Part shown: piece by piece, positions 7,794 to 15,484 of the stretch | How the letters are laid out: each line of letters opens with the position of its first letter | Numbering within the stretch: position 1 is the stretch's first letter | DNA from: UBA2160 sp964588665 | Lineage (GTDB): Bacteria; Chloroflexota; Dehalococcoidia; Lucifugimonadales; UBA1123 | DNA length: 21,802 nt | NCBI GenBank assembly: GCA_964588665.1 | Contig: CAZPQQ010000055.1 | Location: 1-21,802 of the forward strand | Direction: 5' to 3' | Translations under genes and position numbers: made by a program | Notes under the pieces: generated by a model | The model's database searches: none | Seen by the model: only the letters and a program-made list of their open reading frames with translations | Told to the model about the DNA's origin: nothing

Positions 7794-8738
7794 CTAGCTG
7801 CTCATCGGCAGCTCCACCCCCAAGCCTTGCTCCTTGGCCTTGCCGTACACGTACGCCGCGGCGGCGACGTCGCTCACGGCCAGCCCCTGCGACTCGAACA
7901 ACGTGATGCTGTCGGACGATTCTCGGCCCTTGACTCGGCCCACCACAACGTCTGACAGCTCCTTGATCTGGCTCCAGCGCACACGTCCGCGCTCGATCGG
8001 GTAGAGCAGATCGCCCGCCTCGACCTGAGCGTCCTCGATGCTGTCGACGATGATCGTGTCCGCTTTGCGTATCACGTTGTCGTCGACCTCCTGCCGGATC
8101 CAGTGATTGCTGCCGGCGGCGTTGACGTGCTGTCCCGGCTGGAGCCAGTCGCCCAGCAACACAGGGGTCCTCGACGTGGTCATCGTGATCACGATGTCTG
8201 AGTCTGTGACCGCCTCTTCGGCAGTCGCGACCTGCGTGATCTCGACGCCAAGCTCGGCGCCCATCTCTTCGATGAACCCCTTCACCGACTCTTCGACCCG
8301 GTCGTAGGCCTTAACTGCCGTGACGTTTCGCACTCCGCACACGCCGGCGAGCTGCGCTCGGCCCTGGTTGCCCGTGCCGATGATGCCGACCGTGGCAGCG
8401 TTCTCGCGAGCCATGCACTTGGTCGCGACCGCGCTCACGGCGCCGGTCCGGAGCTGCGTCAGACGGCCGCCCTGCACCATGGCCAGCAAGTCGCCCGTGT
8501 TGCTGTCATAGAGGATGACGAGGAATCGAGTGCCCGCCCTGAAGCTTTGGAGCCCCGCCAGCCACTGGCCGGTCCCGCAGCCCGCCTCGAGCACACGCCG
8601 CGCGTGGATGCTCCGTGACAGGTCCGCCAGCGCCGCGCCGATGCCAATCGACGGCTGCGACGCGAACCTGCGGTCGTATCGTGACGCGATCCGGTCGTAG
8701 TCGATGCGCTCGGGCTTATGGGGAGACACCCGCATCAC
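7794..8738 (-). CDS. Chimeric methyltransferase N-terminus fused to ornithine cyclodeaminase/mu-crystallin domain
   Basis: A 314-residue frame with two unrelated parts. Residues 1 to about 63 are the start of a class I SAM methyltransferase, with motif I at 49-60 (VLEAGCGTGQWL). From about residue 65 (SFRAGTRFLVILYD) to the end it is the ornithine cyclodeaminase/mu-crystallin/alanine dehydrogenase family, with the NAD Rossmann motif GTGNQG at 121-126. Neither part is complete. The methyltransferase lacks its body, and the OCD part lacks about 80 N-terminal residues that normally carry conserved substrate-binding Arg/Lys. The join is near base 8549. It starts with GTG at 8738 (or ATG 8735), 27 bases after the bicupin stop, and is last in the operon. 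It may be a natural deletion fusion, a pseudogene or an assembly chimera. Confidence 0.75.
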   Translation of the reverse strand: MMRVSPHKPERIDYDRIASRYDRRFASQPSIGIGAALADLSRSIHARRVLEAGCGTGQWLAGLQSFRAGTRFLVILYDSNTGDLLAMVQGGRLTQLRTGAVSAVATKCMARENAATVGIIGTGNQGRAQLAGVCGVRNVTAVKAYDRVEESVKGFIEEMGAELGVEITQVATAEEAVTDSDIVITMTTSRTPVLLGDWLQPGQHVNAAGSNHWIRQEVDDNVIRKADTIIVDSIEDAQVEAGDLLYPIERGRVRWSQIKELSDVVVGRVKGRESSDSITLFESQGLAVSDVAAAAYVYGKAKEQGLGVELPMSS

Positions 8739-8765
8739 TCCTGATTGATGTGGCGGTGCGCCGCC

Positions 8766-9545
8766 CTACTCTCTGGGTGGCGGCGCGTCCTCGTCGCCTT
8801 CCTGGTACACGTGGAGTCCCTCGGAGTCCGTGGTCGCCAGGCGGAACGACGTCTCATCGCCTTGAGTCAGGATGTAGTGCTTCAAACCTCTGGGAACGAA
8901 CATGATGTCGCCCCGTTTGACGTGGTAGATAGGCCGTTTCTCGCCCAGGTCCCAGGTCAGTTCGCCCTTCAGGATGGTCCACCACTCGTCGAACTCAGGA
9001 TGCCAATGTGCGTTATGCGGAGTCCCTGGCGCGCTGTAGATCAGATTCGCCGTGTTCAGCTGATTCTGCACGACGCTCGACACCCACTGCGGCTCGCCCT
9101 TCTGCGCTATGACCGCGTCCAACGTGGTGTGCAACAAGTTGGGCGGCGCCGACTGGTCTGGGAACGGAACGATCTCGGAGCTTCGCTCGTTCTTGCTCTC
9201 GTGGTTCGATCCGATCTTGCTGACGTGCAGCCTCACGGACGATCCGGCGCCAACGGTCCGTATGAGATGGCGATCGCCGGCTGGGGCCAAGACGATGTCG
9301 CCTTTACCGGCGCTGATGATCGGGTAGTCGCCGATCTCAAACTCCAGATCGCCTTTGAGGATAACCCAGAATTCGTCGAAGTCCGGATGGTAATGGTGGT
9401 CGTTTACCGCCCCGGGAACGTCGCAGATCAAACCCACGTTGTTGCGTCCGTCTGTGAAGAGCGGCTCGTACCAGGGACCTTCGCCTTTTTCGGCGATCAG
9501 CTCCTCGGTCTTGATGTGCAGAGGTTCTGTGCTGACTTCGAGCAT
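8766..9545 (-). CDS. Bicupin domain protein
   Basis: 259 residues made of two tandem cupin barrels. Each keeps a full metal-binding set: His51, His53, Glu58 and His93 in the first (HHYHPDFDEFW, GDRH), and His180, His182, Glu187 and His223 in the second (HWHPEFDEWW, GLKH). Both should bind a divalent metal. Cupins with two metal sites include dioxygenases and decarboxylases of small acids, but the substrate is not deducible here. It begins 10 bases after the aldolase stop and is followed 27 bases later by the chimeric OCD gene, so all three are probably co-transcribed. The operon context suggests a role in oxidising or isomerising a product of the aldolase; that is inference. Confidence 0.85.
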   Translation of the reverse strand: MLEVSTEPLHIKTEELIAEKGEGPWYEPLFTDGRNNVGLICDVPGAVNDHHYHPDFDEFWVILKGDLEFEIGDYPIISAGKGDIVLAPAGDRHLIRTVGAGSSVRLHVSKIGSNHESKNERSSEIVPFPDQSAPPNLLHTTLDAVIAQKGEPQWVSSVVQNQLNTANLIYSAPGTPHNAHWHPEFDEWWTILKGELTWDLGEKRPIYHVKRGDIMFVPRGLKHYILTQGDETSFRLATTDSEGLHVYQEGDEDAPPPRE

Positions 9546-9555
9546 CGGTCGCCCC

Positions 9556-10344
9556 CTATCCGCCCTGCAAGGCTTTCACGATGGCCTCGCCTTCTCGGCG
9601 CCAGTAGGAATACAGAATCGAAATGTCCGTGCCCACCGAGAAGTGCCTGACCCCCATGTCGAGGTATTCCTTGGTCTCGTCGGCTGACTGGATTTCGGCC
9701 CGTGTCGGTATGCCCATTTTGACGGACAGCTCGAAGGTCTTCTTCTTCGCCGCGACGACATCAGGGTGGTTCATCTCACGGGGGTGGCCGATGTTCATGG
9801 AAAAGTCCGCTCCACCCCATTGTGTCATCGCCACTCCGGGCTCCGAGAGGATCTCCTCAAGGACGTCAACCGCGCCCTTCTTCTCGATCATGAACGCGAG
9901 GACCGTGTCCCCCAAGGAGTCCACGTATTCGGGCGTGCCGCCGTAGCCCATGTACGAATTCCGGCGCATGGCGACGCCGTAATGGCCGCCGTGGTCGGGG
10001 TGATCGGGGCGAGCGGCCTGAATGCACTCACGCACCTCTTCCATGTTGCGTGTGTCCGTGAACAGTATGCTGCTGAATCCCGCGCCGATGGCTCGTTGAG
10101 CCAGGTACGGCATCAGGCTCTGGTCGATCTTGCACATGCTCCCCATGCCGTACAGCTCCGCGGCCCTGCACAGGTTGTCGAAGTCGTGGAGGTCGGACGG
10201 CCCGTACTCGGCCACGAATTCTACGTAGTCGTACAAACCCGTGTGCCCGATGGCTTCCACCGCCGACGGCCATACGCTGTGAATGTGGGTGCTCAGGGTG
10301 GGTTCTCCGGCGTCCAGTTTCTGTTTAAGCAGGTTTGGTCTCAT
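9556..10344 (-). CDS. HpcH/HpaI aldolase family protein with altered active site
   Basis: 262-residue TIM-barrel protein of the HpcH/HpaI class II aldolase/citrate lyase beta family, which cleaves 2-keto-3-deoxy acids into pyruvate and an aldehyde. The metal-binding Glu (near Glu154 in AFMIEKKGAVD) and Asp (near Asp180 in WGGADFSMNIG) are in place. The segment that usually reads DxEHxP, carrying the catalytic His, reads FVAEYGPSD, so His is replaced by Tyr47. The usual phosphate- or pyruvate-contacting Arg seems to be Lys72. It may have a changed reaction or substrate. The ATG at 10344 has GAGAGG 8 bases upstream. First gene of the three-gene minus-strand operon. Confidence 0.83.
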   Translation of the reverse strand: MRPNLLKQKLDAGEPTLSTHIHSVWPSAVEAIGHTGLYDYVEFVAEYGPSDLHDFDNLCRAAELYGMGSMCKIDQSLMPYLAQRAIGAGFSSILFTDTRNMEEVRECIQAARPDHPDHGGHYGVAMRRNSYMGYGGTPEYVDSLGDTVLAFMIEKKGAVDVLEEILSEPGVAMTQWGGADFSMNIGHPREMNHPDVVAAKKKTFELSVKMGIPTRAEIQSADETKEYLDMGVRHFSVGTDISILYSYWRREGEAIVKALQGG

Positions 10345-10430
10345 GTCGCTTGCCTCTCAGGTAAGGTTGTGTCGCCCAGGGTATCAGAAATCACGAAAGA
10401 GCCGTCACACGCGCCCCATATAGCGTCTTC

Positions 10431-10460
10431 GCCAACTGACATTTTCACTGAACAGTTGGC
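10431..10460. promoter_or_regulatory. Inverted repeat upstream of the aldolase operon (possible operator)
   Basis: GCCAACTG (10431-10438) and CAGTTGGC (10453-10460) form a perfect 8-bp inverted repeat with 14 bases between. It lies 87 bases upstream of the aldolase start on the minus strand, between that operon and the transposase. There is no T-tract, so a regulator-binding site is at least as likely as a terminator. A second imperfect palindrome lies at 10489-10507. Confidence 0.4.
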
Positions 10461-10628
10461 TGCTGACCCAACGTTTGAACATCCTCAATCCACTTGGTAA
10501 GTGTGGACTGATGTCTCTGTGGATGTTAGGCTAGCCCGACCTTGACGCGTGCGCAGCGACTTGGCATTCCTGTCGAGATTGGCGGTCAACGTGCCGACTT
10601 GGACACTGCGTCAGAGGAGAGAATCTCG

Positions 10629-11510
10629 TTGAACCCTGTGGCTGCCAGAGGCGCCCTGCCGAAGGACATCCGATGCAAGCATTGCGAGTCGGTCAGACTC
10701 TACCGTCACGGGTTCACGGCGACCGGCGTCCGGAGGTACAAGTGCCGGGACTGCGGCCTGACTTTCATCGGCGCCGACGCTCTTCCTCGGATGAGGATCC
10801 CGATCGTAATAGTCGGAGCGGCGGTGAGCATGTTCTACGAGGGACTCTCCCTCAACGCGATCCGCCGCCAGTTGAACCGGATTTACGAGTTCCAACCCTC
10901 GGACTCCACGGTGTATGACTGGGCGCTAAGATTCACCAGAACTTCGCTCGACGTGACGCAGGACCTGGCGCCTGAAGCAGGCGCCAGGTGGATAGCGCAT
11001 GAGACCGAGATGCGAATCGGCGGGCGAACCGTGTGGGCCTGGGACGTCTTCGATGAGGACACGCGGTTCCTGCTTGCGTCCCAACTGTCATCCGCGCGGT
11101 GTTCGGGAGACGCTCGTCGATGGATGAATCTCGCATTTCAACGGGCGGGCCGAACGCCGGAGCGGATCATGACTGACAACATGGCGCGGCTCCTGGACCG
11201 CATCGAGCGGGTGGATGACTCGCACGCGGAGCACACGATAGGCGCCCCATTCATGACAGTACGATCGACCCAGGCGACGGACGGCATCCGGCAGACATTG
11301 ACGGGCAGAACAAAGGTGATGCGCGGCATGGCGAACATCGCCGCAGCGGAGTTGGTGATAGGCGGCTGGCACGTCCATTACAACTGCCTGAGACCCCACG
11401 AGGCGTTAGACGGGGCGACCCCTGCGACCGCGGCTGGGGTATACACGAGCTTCAAGAACTGGACGGACATCGTGAGGAAGGGCGCAGAGACGAGTTCGAT
11501 GCCGGATTGA
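10629..11510 (+). CDS. IS6-like DDE transposase with degraded catalytic triad
   Basis: About 293 residues. The N-terminus has a zinc ribbon (Cys16, Cys19, Cys39, Cys42), then a helix-turn-helix-like region, then an rve-type integrase core with ILTD-like IMTDN and the RTKVMRG and RPHEALDGATPA segments seen in IS6-like transposases. The frame is open from 10542. I chose TTG 10629 because GAGGAGA (10614-10620) lies just ahead of it and the ribbon begins soon after. Aligned by eye, the first catalytic Asp (WxxDET) is His (WIAHET) and the catalytic Glu before TLxxRTKVMRG is Asp. Only the middle Asp is intact. I find no terminal inverted repeats around it. Probably an inactive remnant or a domesticated protein. 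Confidence 0.75.
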   Translation: MNPVAARGALPKDIRCKHCESVRLYRHGFTATGVRRYKCRDCGLTFIGADALPRMRIPIVIVGAAVSMFYEGLSLNAIRRQLNRIYEFQPSDSTVYDWALRFTRTSLDVTQDLAPEAGARWIAHETEMRIGGRTVWAWDVFDEDTRFLLASQLSSARCSGDARRWMNLAFQRAGRTPERIMTDNMARLLDRIERVDDSHAEHTIGAPFMTVRSTQATDGIRQTLTGRTKVMRGMANIAAAELVIGGWHVHYNCLRPHEALDGATPATAAGVYTSFKNWTDIVRKGAETSSMPD

Positions 11511-11533
11511 TTCCACACGAACGGAGTGGAATC
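11509..11533 (+). terminator. Hairpin at the transposase stop
   Basis: GATTCCAC and GTGGAATC form a perfect 8-bp stem with a 9-base loop, overlapping the TGA stop of the transposase gene. No T-tract follows. It could end transposase transcription before the promoter at 11548. Confidence 0.45.
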
Positions 11534-11547
11534 CAGCCTTCTGACGG

Positions 11548-11576
11548 TTGACACAAGACACACCACTATCTATGAT
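11548..11576 (+). promoter_or_regulatory. Strong sigma-70-type promoter of the first acyl-CoA dehydrogenase gene
   Basis: A perfect TTGACA (11548-11553), a 17-base spacer and TATGAT (11571-11576) match the consensus at 11 of 12 positions. The predicted transcript start is near 11583, giving a leader of about 65 bases before the ATG at 11648. Confidence 0.75.
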
Positions 11577-11647
11577 TTCGCTAGCGTAGTATATGGAGCC
11601 AATAGGCGTGATTTTGAATGTCGTGCCGTTGCCCACAGGAGGCGTAG

Positions 11648-12871
11648 ATGGATTTCACGTATCAGTACACGGACGAGCAGCAAGACTTCCGCAACGAAGT
11701 CCGATCATGGCTCGCGGAGAACATCCCCACGGACATGCGAGCCCCCGTCGACCGGATGGAGCTCACGGACGTGCAGTATGACTTCTGGCGCGAGATGCAC
11801 AAGACCCTTGCCGCGAAGGGTTGGCTGTACCCGACATACCCGAAAGAGTATGGCGGAGGCGGCCTGAGCGGCGAGCAGGAGACCATTCTCCAGGAAGAGT
11901 TCCGCGACGCCCGAGTAGTCGGCGGCTTCACCAACAGCTTGGTCTTCCCGACGCTGCTTGTGTGGGCCAACGACGAGCAAAAAGATCTGTTCCTGAAGCC
12001 GCTGCTGAGCGCCGAGAAGGTCGCTTTCCAGAACTTCACCGAGCCCAACGCTGGCTCCGACTTGGCATCCCTCCAGGCGAGAGCCGTTCGAGACGGCGAC
12101 GACTGGTTGATCACCGGCCAGAAGATCTATATCAGCGGCGTTCGCGAACCCGATCTGCTCTTCGGCCCGATGGTGACTGACACCGACGCTCCTCGCCACC
12201 GGAATCTCGGCTACTTCATGGTGCCGTGCCCGGCCGGAGGTTTGGCGCAAGAAAGAATGAACCTGCTTTCGGGCGACGACCAGAGCGTGTTCTTCTTCGA
12301 CAACGTCCGAGTCCAAGGCGACCACCTGATCGGCGGCGACCACCAGGGCTGGCAGGTAACCCAGACAACTTTGGAGATCGAGCACGGCGGACGCGGACAG
12401 GCCATTCCTCGCGACGAAGCGCTGGAGAATCTGATCGACTACGTGCAGAAAACCGAGTCGGACGGAGCCCCCCTCGGAGCCGATCCGCTCGTCCAGCAGG
12501 CAGCCGTGTCAGCCTACATCGACTCTCACGTCTTCAGCCTGCTCAACACACGAAACTACGGCATGTACCAGGCCCGCCAGGAAATGACCTACCACGGGTC
12601 TCAGTCTTCGATGTTCGGTAAGGAATACCGCATCGAGAACGCCGACAGGTCGCGGGACATCATGGGCATGTACTCGGTGTGCGGCACCGACGAGCCCCGG
12701 GCGCCGTTCGGCGGTCAGCCCGAGGTCTATCAGCGCAGCAGCTTGGTGGGCGCTCACCCCGCCGGGACCATCGAGATACAGAAGGTCATCATCGCCCGAC
12801 GCATCGGCATCAGCCGGACCAGGGAGCGCGCGGCTGCCACGCCTTCGACGGCTGGCGCCAGCACTGGCTAG
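11648..12871 (+). CDS. Acyl-CoA dehydrogenase, full-length
   Basis: Flavoprotein of 407 residues that introduces an alpha,beta double bond into an acyl-CoA. It has all three ACAD domains: the N-terminal helices (MDFTYQYTDEQQDFRNEV), the middle beta domain with the FAD-contact motif FTEPNAGSD, and the C-terminal helical domain ending AGTIEIQKVIIARRIG. The usual C-terminal catalytic Glu of short/medium-chain enzymes is not at its place (HPAGT). A Glu in LEIEHGGR may serve, as in isovaleryl-CoA-type enzymes; that is inference. AGGAGG lies 5 bases before the ATG. A strong promoter upstream and an intrinsic terminator downstream make this its own transcription unit. Confidence 0.92.
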   Translation: MDFTYQYTDEQQDFRNEVRSWLAENIPTDMRAPVDRMELTDVQYDFWREMHKTLAAKGWLYPTYPKEYGGGGLSGEQETILQEEFRDARVVGGFTNSLVFPTLLVWANDEQKDLFLKPLLSAEKVAFQNFTEPNAGSDLASLQARAVRDGDDWLITGQKIYISGVREPDLLFGPMVTDTDAPRHRNLGYFMVPCPAGGLAQERMNLLSGDDQSVFFFDNVRVQGDHLIGGDHQGWQVTQTTLEIEHGGRGQAIPRDEALENLIDYVQKTESDGAPLGADPLVQQAAVSAYIDSHVFSLLNTRNYGMYQARQEMTYHGSQSSMFGKEYRIENADRSRDIMGMYSVCGTDEPRAPFGGQPEVYQRSSLVGAHPAGTIEIQKVIIARRIGISRTRERAAATPSTAGASTG

Positions 12872-12904
12872 GTTCTGCAGGGAAAGTCGCAACACTGGTA
12901 CTAT

Positions 12905-12940
12905 GAAGGGCCTTCTTTTGGAAGGCCCTTCTGTTTTCTT
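12905..12940 (+). terminator. Intrinsic (Rho-independent) terminator
   Basis: A perfect 11-bp GC-rich stem, GAAGGGCCTTC and GAAGGCCCTTC with loop TTTTG, is followed by TGTTTTCTT. It lies 34 bases after the first ACAD stop and before the second ACAD gene. Confidence 0.88.
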
Positions 12941-12984
12941 CGGTCGAGAGCTTCGGCTCTCAAGGTTCGAAATGAGGAGACGCT

Positions 12985-13809
12985 ATGGACTTCAGCATGG
13001 GCTATTCGCCGGAGCAAGAAGCCTTCCGCACCGCGGCAAGAACCTGGCTCGCTGAATATGCCCCCACCGGCCTCACGGTTCCGGCCGACGGCGGTCCGCT
13101 GAACGCGGAAACGCAGGAGAAGGTCAAGGCGTTCAGGCGCATCCTCGGCGAAAAGGGGTGGCTCGCCCCATCCTGGCCCAAGGAGTACGGCGGCGGCGGC
13201 CTGAGTCGCGAACTCGACCTCATCCTGATGCAAGAGATGCGCGAGCTCGAACTCCCCAGCATGGGCGACAACACCCGTTGGATACCGGCCATGATGGTCT
13301 GGGGATCGGAAGAACAGAAACGACGTTTCGTCGAACCGTGCCTGCGCGGCAAGACCATCACCTGGCAGGCGTTCAACGAACCCGACTCCGGCTCCGACTT
13401 CGCCACAGTCCACACCAGGGCTGTCCCCGAGGAGGGAGGGTACCGAATCAACGGCTCCAAGGCTTTCATCACTGGCCGGTTCGACCCCGACTACATGGTA
13501 ACGCTTGCAGTCACCGACCCTGAGCGCCCCCGCAGGATGAACCTCGGCGTGTTCATGGTCGACGCCAACCTGCCCGGCGTATCGATCAAGACGATGCGGA
13601 TGCTCATGGGCAGCGAACGCAGGGTCTACTTCGACGATGTCTTCGTGACCGACGACTGCCTGCTCGGACCACCTTACCAGGGGTGGGAGATAGCCCAGTC
13701 CATAATCGAGGCTGAGCGTGGCGGCACGGCCTTCCGCATCAGCGAGGACGGCACCATCGAGAGCATCTACTCATACCTGCGCAGCCAGCGCTCAGAGCAA
13801 GACGGCTAG
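12985..13809 (+). CDS. Acyl-CoA dehydrogenase lacking the C-terminal domain
   Basis: 274 residues with the ACAD N-terminal domain (MDFSMGYSPEQEAFRTAARTWL, YGGGGLS) and the middle beta domain (FNEPDSGSDFATVHTRAV, RVYFDDVFV, GPPYQGWEI). It stops just after the EAERGG helix. The roughly 110-130 residues of the C-terminal helical bundle, needed for FAD and tetramer contacts in ordinary ACADs, are missing. Its stop codon overlaps the GTG start of the next ACAD gene (TAGTG at 13807), so the two are translationally coupled. Both share a motif with DGGPL, ET, KV and KGWLAP near residues 35-60, so they look like a tandem duplicate. It probably works as a complex with the next protein. Confidence 0.85.
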   Translation: MDFSMGYSPEQEAFRTAARTWLAEYAPTGLTVPADGGPLNAETQEKVKAFRRILGEKGWLAPSWPKEYGGGGLSRELDLILMQEMRELELPSMGDNTRWIPAMMVWGSEEQKRRFVEPCLRGKTITWQAFNEPDSGSDFATVHTRAVPEEGGYRINGSKAFITGRFDPDYMVTLAVTDPERPRRMNLGVFMVDANLPGVSIKTMRMLMGSERRVYFDDVFVTDDCLLGPPYQGWEIAQSIIEAERGGTAFRISEDGTIESIYSYLRSQRSEQDG

Positions 13810-15026
13810 TGGACTTTGCCTATCACTATACGGACGAACAGCAGGCGTTCCGTGATGAGGTAGCCGCCTGGCTCGACAGCCACGCCCCCGACAATCTCAA
13901 CGGTGCCTTGGACGGCGGTCCGCTGGACAGCGAGACGGACTCCAAGGTCGAGGGCTTCCGCCGGGACCTGGGCTCCAAGGGCTGGCTCGCTCCGACTGAC
14001 TCAACTGACGCGGGCGGCGCCGGTCTGAGTCCGGACCACAACGTGATTATCCTCGAGGAGCTGAATCGGCGGGGACTGCTCCACCTGCTTGAGGACGCCG
14101 CATCGGCCCTGCGCGGGGCGATCCAAAAGTGGGGCGACGAAGCGCAGCACGCGCAGCACCTACGGCCCATTGCTTTGGGCCAGACATCGGTTTGGAAGCA
14201 CGTGCTACCGCCCGCCTCCGACCTCGAACTGGCAAGCGTCGGAATCAGCGCCTTTCCCGACGCGGACGGTTACATCCTCGACGGTCGAGCGATGTTCTCC
14301 GGGCCCGGCGCGGCGCCGACTCGCCTGTGGACGCTCGCCCGAGTGAAATCCGATAACCGTGACGAGCCCGCGATGGCGTGCTTTCTGGTGTCGGCGGAGC
14401 TTGACGGCGTCCGGATAACGACGCCTCGTTCCCTGATGGCGGAGTCGGTGCGCAGGGTGTTCTTCGACCAGGTGTGGGTCCCCCGCTCGGACATGCTGGG
14501 CGAGGAAGATGACGGCCCGTCGATCATCGGGTCACAGACTGCCCACACGAACCTCGCCGACCTCCCAACCCTCCTCGAGTCCGAGACCGACGCTCTGCTG
14601 AAATACACCCGGGAAACCCATGCGAACGGCGTTGCGCTGAGCTCGGAGCCGATCCGCCAGCAGCTTCTCGTCGAAGCATACATCGCCAGCCGCGTGATGC
14701 GGCTGCTGAGGATGCGAGGCGCATGGCTGCGCGAGTCAGGACAGGGGCAGGGCTACGAAGAAGCGGAAGCGAAGCTCTGGGAAGAGCGCGCCTCGCAGCA
14801 GCTCTCCGAGACCACCCAGGAAGCCTTGGGAATCTACGCCCTTCTCGACGGCGCCGACCCGGCCGCCGCCGACGGCGGAAGGTTCCACCGTCAGCAACTG
14901 CGCGAGCTGTCGGATCGCTCCGGCAACCCAAGCGCCGGAGACATGGCGGCCAGCCTCGGAATGGAAAGCCCGGACCAGCGAACCGCTGAGCCGGAAAAAG
15001 ACGAGGAAGCAGACGAGTCGCGCTGA
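13809..15026 (+). CDS. Divergent acyl-CoA dehydrogenase-like protein
   Basis: 405 residues. The N-terminus (MDFAYHYTDEQQAFRDEVAAWL) is a clear ACAD start, and the DGGPL-KGWLAP segment matches the preceding gene. In the middle domain the FAD/substrate motif (normally TEPxAGSD) reads VLPPASDLELAS, so catalysis is doubtful. A long helical C-terminal domain is present, followed by an acidic, disordered-looking tail (PEKDEEADESR). Start is GTG at 13809, overlapping the stop of the previous gene. The defects are the reverse of the neighbour's: intact C-terminal domain, degraded middle domain. This suggests a non-catalytic subunit of a heteromeric ACAD. Confidence 0.8.
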   Translation: MDFAYHYTDEQQAFRDEVAAWLDSHAPDNLNGALDGGPLDSETDSKVEGFRRDLGSKGWLAPTDSTDAGGAGLSPDHNVIILEELNRRGLLHLLEDAASALRGAIQKWGDEAQHAQHLRPIALGQTSVWKHVLPPASDLELASVGISAFPDADGYILDGRAMFSGPGAAPTRLWTLARVKSDNRDEPAMACFLVSAELDGVRITTPRSLMAESVRRVFFDQVWVPRSDMLGEEDDGPSIIGSQTAHTNLADLPTLLESETDALLKYTRETHANGVALSSEPIRQQLLVEAYIASRVMRLLRMRGAWLRESGQGQGYEEAEAKLWEERASQQLSETTQEALGIYALLDGADPAAADGGRFHRQQLRELSDRSGNPSAGDMAASLGMESPDQRTAEPEKDEEADESR

Positions 15027-15057
15027 ACTCGTCGCCATGTTAAACGAAGCGAAGCAT

Positions 15058-15245
15058 CTAGTGTCCTGAGTCAGAAGTTCGTATGACAATGTCGCGAGCC
15101 TTCGACAAGCTCAGAGCCTGCCCTGAGATTTCCGAAGGGCCGAACGGGTTTAGGGTTTTTCCGTTCGTGGTGAGCCTGTCGAACCACAGGGCCGCTCAAG
15201 TGCACGCCTAGATATGGGCAACGAACTTGCGATTCACGACACTAG
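15058..15245 (+). mobile_element. MITE copy A, IS630/Tc1-like ends
   Basis: A 188-bp non-coding element with terminal inverted repeats of about 25 bases that match at about 21 positions. Both ends read inward CTAGTGTC, followed after a short variable stretch by AAGTTCGT. The outermost CTAG fits the CTAG target and TA duplication known for IS630-family elements. The interior is a palindrome-rich core with TTCGACAAGCTCAGAGCC and GTGAGCCTGTCGAACC. It has no coding capacity, so it would need a transposase supplied elsewhere. A second copy in the opposite orientation lies at 17765-17963. Confidence 0.75.
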
Positions 15246-15344
15246 GAACCAACGGGCAAATCAGATCCTCTAGCTGCCAGACCCCGCATCCACGACCTCG
15301 AAATCATGAAACAACGTGCGACGAATCCACCCCTTTCACTTCGG

Positions 15345-15374
15345 TTGGCATTGCACGATGGGTCAATGTATAAT
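15345..15374 (+). promoter_or_regulatory. Sigma-70-type promoter of the fourth acyl-CoA dehydrogenase gene
   Basis: TTGGCA (15345-15350), an 18-base spacer and a perfect TATAAT (15369-15374). The leader before the ATG at 15485 would be about 105 bases and contains a small palindrome, GGATGCCATCC, at about 15389-15399. Between 15246 and 15344 I see nothing else. Confidence 0.6.
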
Positions 15375-15484
15375 CGTGGCGGCGTCAGGATGCCATCCCC
15401 GAATTGAAAACGAATCGGGCCAGACGACCCTGACCCGACGCAACATCCGCAAACCGCATAATCTAGGCAACAGAGGTATATCGA

